Source: Thamnidium elegans (Eukaryota > Mucoromycota > Mucoromycetes > Mucorales > Mucoraceae). From it: DNA of 64,000 nt. Location of the stretch: positions 62,001-126,000 of the forward strand of contig JAIXMG010000036.1 of assembly GCA_025201345.1 (NCBI GenBank), read 5' to 3'. How positions within the stretch are numbered: position 1 is the first letter of the stretch; each line of letters starts with the position of its first letter. The translations under genes and the position numbers were made by a program. Below are positions 59,644 through 64,000 of the stretch, in pieces. Under the pieces are notes generated by a model that worked only from the letters and a program-made list of their open reading frames with translations, ran no database searches and was not told where the DNA came from.

Positions 59644-59907
59644 TTATTGTCCACCCAACTTCTTCATGAGTTCGACCATAATCTGAAGGTTCTTTTCTTC
59701 TTCAGCACCACTAACAGAGATAGTGACAACATCGCCATTGGATAAAGATAAAGCCATCAAGTTGGAGGGCGATTTGGAGTCGGCGGTCTTACCATTGCAA
59801 GATAAGGTGATATCAGATTTTAAGCTTCTGGCTGCCTTTATGAATTTAGTTACAGGGCGAACCTTGAATCCATTAGGTGTTTGAATAGCAACTTCTTGAG
59901 ACAACAT
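59644..59907 (-). CDS. HPr-fold protein (PTS phosphocarrier-like) lacking the catalytic His
   Basis: Intronless 87-residue frame with the length and order of bacterial HPr: QEVAIQTPNG (strand 1), RPVTKFIKAARSLKSDITLS (helix 1 and strand 2), CNGKTADSKS, NLMALSLSNGDVVTISVSG and a C-terminal helix NLQIMVELMKKLGG. In HPr the phospho-accepting histidine lies in LHTRPA; here that place reads FKVRPV, so His is Lys while the Arg-Pro after it is kept. The serine of the regulatory AKS site is kept in DSKS. Fungi have no sugar PTS and no EI or EII genes are near, so it cannot carry PTS phosphate by the known mechanism. Stands between ordinary fungal genes with AT-rich flanks, so contamination or mis-assembly is unlikely. 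Ancient bacterial transfer with a new role is my inference. Confidence 0.85.
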   Translation of the reverse strand: MLSQEVAIQTPNGFKVRPVTKFIKAARSLKSDITLSCNGKTADSKSPSNLMALSLSNGDVVTISVSGAEEEKNLQIMVELMKKLGGQ

Positions 59908-60050
59908 TTTTTAATGATATATAAAATAATGAAATATATGTATACGAAAAAAAAAAAAGTGTGTGGTATTTATATGTAAATCGGTATTATCATACGGTAT
60001 TAAAATAAAAAAAAAAAAAAAAAAAAAAATGCCGAAAATAAAAAATAATG

Positions 60051-60720
60051 CTAATGAATAATTAAAGGTCTTGTTTCTTCTGTTTGTTGTTGTGGTTGAG
60101 GTTTCTTTGGTGGGTTACCGATCAATATAAAAAATGATGCGAATAATAAAATAAAGGAGAATACTGTCAGTGATAAATAGTTTATCCATAATATACCACA
60201 TGATAAAAATACTTCATGTTGGATTTCTAAAGGTATATATTCGCTTTTGATCTTGTATATAATATGTGTACCTTTTTATAAATAAAATTGTTAGCACATA
60301 TCAAAAAAAAAGAAAAAAAAAAAAAAAAAAAAAGGAATTACCTAATAGTGAAAACAGAATTTGTATTAATAGGGTAAAGCAGGTTATACGAATAAACCAG
60401 GATTTTTTTTGGATATGGGTATTACAACTTTCTTGATCTACTTGATTAGTTTCTGTTCGACAGCAAGCAATAAAGGTAACGAGTATTTCAAATAGACTAG
60501 AAATAAAAGAGCCCGCTAAAAATATTAAATATACTTTGGCATCTTGATAAAACCATTCTTCTTTTTCAAATGCAACTAATTTCAATACTGTAACCGTTGT
60601 CAAGTATATATTATAACCGTTCAGTGGCAACAGTGAAACGATAGACAAAACAAGTCCCGCCATACCAATAAAACTTAGTAATAATCCTATCGATGATACA
60701 AAACTACGTTTATTTGTCAT
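60051..60720 (-). CDS. Four-TM membrane protein of unknown function
   Basis: Two exons, 60342-60720 and 60051-60271, with a CTAAC branch site, join in phase to 199 residues. Hydrophobic segments: SSIGLLLSFIGMAGLVLSIV (about 9-30), VYLIFLAGSFISSLFEILVT (about 63-85), FIRITCFTLLIQILFSLLGT (about 108-127), and LSLTVFSFILLFASFFILIG (about 150-172). The tail PPKKPQPQQQTEETRPLIIH is cytosolic-looking. The topology is tetraspan/MARVEL-like, but no defining motif is visible. Divergent from nothing; the next gene, MSH2, ends 178 bases to the right on the same strand. Confidence 0.75.
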
Positions 60721-60897
60721 ATTTTTTTTTTTTAGGCTGCTGCACGAAAATAAATAAAAGAAAGTCGTATATGTATTATGTGTGTGTGAGAGAGTGCGTA
60801 TTTTTTATGAAAAAGAAAGTGCGAAAAAAAAAAAAAAAAAAAAAAAAAGAGGGAAAACAATTTTTTTTTTTTTTATCTTCCTTGTGCTACTATACTC

Positions 60898-63800
60898 TTA
60901 TTGGGTATCATCCAACAAGATCTCTTTTAAATAAGCGTTCGCTTCAATTTGGGGTAAATACTTTTGTTTCACACTCTCTTGGTCTACTTGTTTTGCCAAT
61001 TCTTGAACCATTTGTGCCATGATTAATTCACCATCCTAATAAATAAATAAAAACTTTTCAGTAAGGCGGCATTAAAATTTGTAATAGGTACTTACAATGA
61101 CTTCTTGCTTAGGGTTTACTTCAATACCTCGTACAAGATCTGCTTCTTGATCTAATTCAATCGCTTTACGCTTAGCCAAACGAATCACTTGTGTTGGGAA
61201 ATTAGCAAGTCCGGCTACATGGATACCGAAACTTTTATCTCCAACACCCTTGTTCACTTTATATAATAACGTCACATCACCACCGCTACCTACATGAACT
61301 GCTACATGTAAGTTTTCAACGTACGGTACCATTTCTGTCAAAGTAGTCAGCTCATGAAAATGTGTTGCAAATAAACAAAATGATCTTGTATGTTTGGCAA
61401 GATGTCTAAAATGATTGTTATTATTATGTTATCATTATTTAAAAAAAAAAAAAAAAATACTTACTCCGAGATTGACCAGGCTAAACCAATACCATCAGAA
61501 GTACTTGTACCTCTACCCAATTCATCAATAATAACAAGTGAATTACGAGTAGCAGTCTTTAAAATGGTAGCCGTTTCAAGCATTTCAGCCATAAACGTAG
61601 ACACACCTTTCAGTTGACTATCACTAGCACCTACTCTTGCTAAAATCGAATCAAATATACATAATGACGCTTTTGTACAAGGAACAAAACATCCAATTTG
61701 TGCCATTAGTGCAATCACACCCACCTTAAAATAGTTTAGTCACTTTACTCATACACTAATGTTTTTATTACCTGTCTAATATATGTTGATTTGCCTCCCA
61801 TATTAGGCCCTGTAACTATTTTGAATTCTGAAGTTTCTATTTGTAATATAATTCAGAATTTTTTTTTTTTTTTTTCTGTATTCACAAAAATTTACCTCGA
61901 ATCATATCAACATCATTGGGAATAAATGTAACATAGTCTTGGACTTCTAAACATGGATGTCTAGCGTTTTCAAGTATGACGTTACCTTGTCCTATTGTTA
62001 TGTTAATTTAATAAGTGCATATTAAGTGCATATGATTACACATACCGCAAGGACTCATCGTGGGTCGGACGTATGGTGTGGGCGCCAACACGGATACATG
62101 AGCAAAACTAATCAAAACATCCATATGCGCAATAACGAACCCCAACGATTCCAAGGTAGGACAATAAGTACCTATACTCCATTCACGGTTAAAATAAAAT
62201 ATATATTTTTTTTAAAAAAAAACACTTACCAACAATACTAATAACTTCTTTTACTAATCCTCTTTGTTTATCTTCATAAGACCTGGAAAGCTCTTCATAT
62301 CTTGTACTACAATCCTTAAGTCTACGAGTAGTAAAAATAGTGCCTGATTTTTGAGTATTTAATTCAATATATTCGGACTTATTACGGATTTTGGAAGCTT
62401 CGGTACGGCCGATAATACGGAAACAATGACCGTATAAACTATGTTTTTCTAATCTTAATTTCTTCTCTTTTTCAAGTCCCAGCTGACCAGCTACCCTTTC
62501 AAATTCTAAAGCCATTTGTCTTTCCACTCCCTTCATTTCAGTATAAATAACTTGATGATGATGATGTTAGATTTTTTTTTTTTTTTTTGGCGTCATAATA
62601 ATTGTTTTAACTTACTTTGTAATTCTTCATTATATTCGGCTTTAATAATATATTCATGATTATCAGCAGCATCAAGATCGATTGTAGTAACTACCAATTC
62701 TTCTAATTTAGTTAAATGAGAATAATGTTCTTCAAGTTTAGTTGTGTAAGTTGTTCGAACCAAGTCAACAATTTCAGGGTTAGATGAAACACAGTTTCTT
62801 AAACACCCAATCAATGCAGGTAAACGAAGGATCACTTGATAAATACGTACAACATCTTGAAGTGAAGCGTTTCCTTTTAACACTTTTTTAGAGATACGAT
62901 GTAAATCAGGTACATGGTGTAAATGAGCTTCTTGCATGTTTTGTCTTAAATCAGTATCTTCTACAAACGCCTGTACGATATCCTGACGTTTTGTGATTTC
63001 ATTTAAACTTAAAAGGGGTTGTTTAAGCCATTGTGCAAATAATCTACTTCCTTGTGCGGTACGGCACTTGTTGAGTAAACCAAATAAACTGCTGTTCTTG
63101 TTGGGTCCATCGTGTACGGTAGGTAATAAGTTCAAAGCGGCTAATGCGGGTCCATCCAACCTCATATATTGTGATAAGTCATGGTTGTTCAATGTAAACT
63201 TTCCAAAGTTTTCGTCATTTCCCATTAATTTTAAATAAGAAATAATACAGGCACAAGATGATAATGCACTCTTCATCTCATACTCGGCTAGATAACAAAC
63301 AAATAAAAAGTTTAATTTACAAGTTCTCTCTCCCTTTTTTTTTTAAAAAAAAAAAATTAACTTACGTAAAGCTTCTACATTGATGTCACCTTCCAAGAGT
63401 CTATTTAAATCTTGTGCAATATTATTTGTGTTAAATTCGTCTATCATTTTAGGCTCGGTTAGTATATATTAATTTTCTAATCTTTTTAAAAAAATATATG
63501 CTTCTTACTCTTTTTGGTTTCAGTTAATGCCACATTACAACGTGAAAGAATATCGTTAATCTTTTTTCTGTCAAAATCTTTTTCTGCTGCATTACTTGAT
63601 GGCAAAATACATTCTTTTACACCTAATTGAATGATCAAAGTCTATATAGTAACACTTATTAGCCCTTTTGCCTCTTGTTTCTTAGGAAAAAAAAACAGTA
63701 CTTACCTCCAAGTTGGAAAAAGATTCATTATCAATAAACTGACTGACACCCAACTGATTAATGGTAGTATCTGCAAAAGAAACACCCACAGTCTACATAT

Positions 63801-64000
63801 ATTTTAATTTTCTTCTCTTTTTTTTTTTTTTTTTTTTTTTACTGGCAAATTGTATATACCTTTTGATCCATCGATATGCCATAGTTGACAGCAATAACAA
63901 CAGGTGCAGAATCCATACGAGTACTGGAAAACAAAAACTCTTCGACTTGCTGCAAGTTACCAGGCGAAGCCTGACTAATCACTCGCCATTCTTGTTTAAA
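60898..64000 (-). CDS. MSH2: DNA mismatch repair protein MSH2 (5' end outside window)
   Basis: Shared subunit of MutS-alpha and MutS-beta, recognising mismatches and loops. Twelve exons are visible: 63860-64000, 63706-63792, 63509-63641, 63366-63440, 62616-63287, 62230-62550, 62046-62171, 61896-61991, 61772-61836, 61465-61724, 61096-61405 and 60898-61035; all junctions fit in phase. Domain [40 protein letters not shown]; lever/clamp: [17 protein letters not shown]. ATPase: Walker [15 protein letters not shown], the [20 protein letters not shown] signature loop, Walker [17 protein letters not shown], and FATHFHEL. The first 60-100 residues of domain I lie beyond 64000. Heavily intron-split compared with yeast, and nearly every intron holds an A/T run. 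Confidence 0.96.

Noticed and set aside
59644..59907. Bacterial contamination as the source of the HPr-like frame
   Set aside because: Flanked within 200 bases by intron-bearing fungal genes (DNAJC3-like and the four-TM protein) and AT-rich runs typical of the window.

Overview
This window is nuclear DNA of an early-diverging filamentous fungus, most likely Mucoromycota and probably Mucorales. I infer this from AT-rich intergenic DNA packed with A/T homopolymers, many short GT-AG introns (about 50-230 nt, often with a CTAAC-like branch site), fungal-type housekeeping proteins, an expanded HSPA12-like Hsp70 family, and decayed lineage-type hypothetical genes. No species can be named from the sequence alone. 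I saw no rRNA, convincing tRNA or CRISPR array.

Left part (1-23 kb): the 3' end of a decayed hypothetical gene; ribosomal protein uL1 (RPL10A) with a 5-nt first exon; a small probable mitochondrial protein; the PP2A catalytic subunit; a repeat-rich accessory stretch (5.8-11.5 kb) with a multi-exon orphan gene, a FAR1-like zinc-domain protein and a broken orphan gene; the SNF2/STH1 remodelling ATPase in six exons; a small basic orphan protein; a URN1-like WW/FF splicing factor; a large orphan LRR/F-box-like protein with an N-terminal frame break; and an MGMT-like DNA alkyltransferase.

Middle part (23-38 kb): a secreted silk-like protein with alternating polyalanine and Gly-Tyr-Ser blocks, about 7 kb of degenerate repeats without clear genes, an MFSD1-like transporter in seven exons, an HSPA12-type Hsp70 in five exons, and ribosomal protein uL6 (RPL9).

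Right-middle part (38-54 kb): the most unusual region. A nine-exon gene of 1,279 codons, every junction in phase, encodes two Hsp70 modules in tandem. The first keeps all ATPase motifs; the second is degenerate. A decayed copy lies about 10 kb away and has lost most of its first ATPase domain. Between the two sits a near-perfect 1.19-kb inverted repeat around a 0.5-kb loop, built from another gene family, plus MITE-like and other remnants.

Right part (54-64 kb): compact and gene dense. A HAL4/SAT4-type kinase and a voltage-gated K+ channel are convergent neighbours. Then come a DNAJC3-like ER co-chaperone, a bacterial-type HPr-fold protein with lysine where the catalytic histidine should be, a four-TM membrane protein, and most of mismatch-repair MSH2, which runs off the right edge.

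Exon boundaries were worked out by hand from splice motifs and reading phase. Protein family calls are by recognition, not database search.
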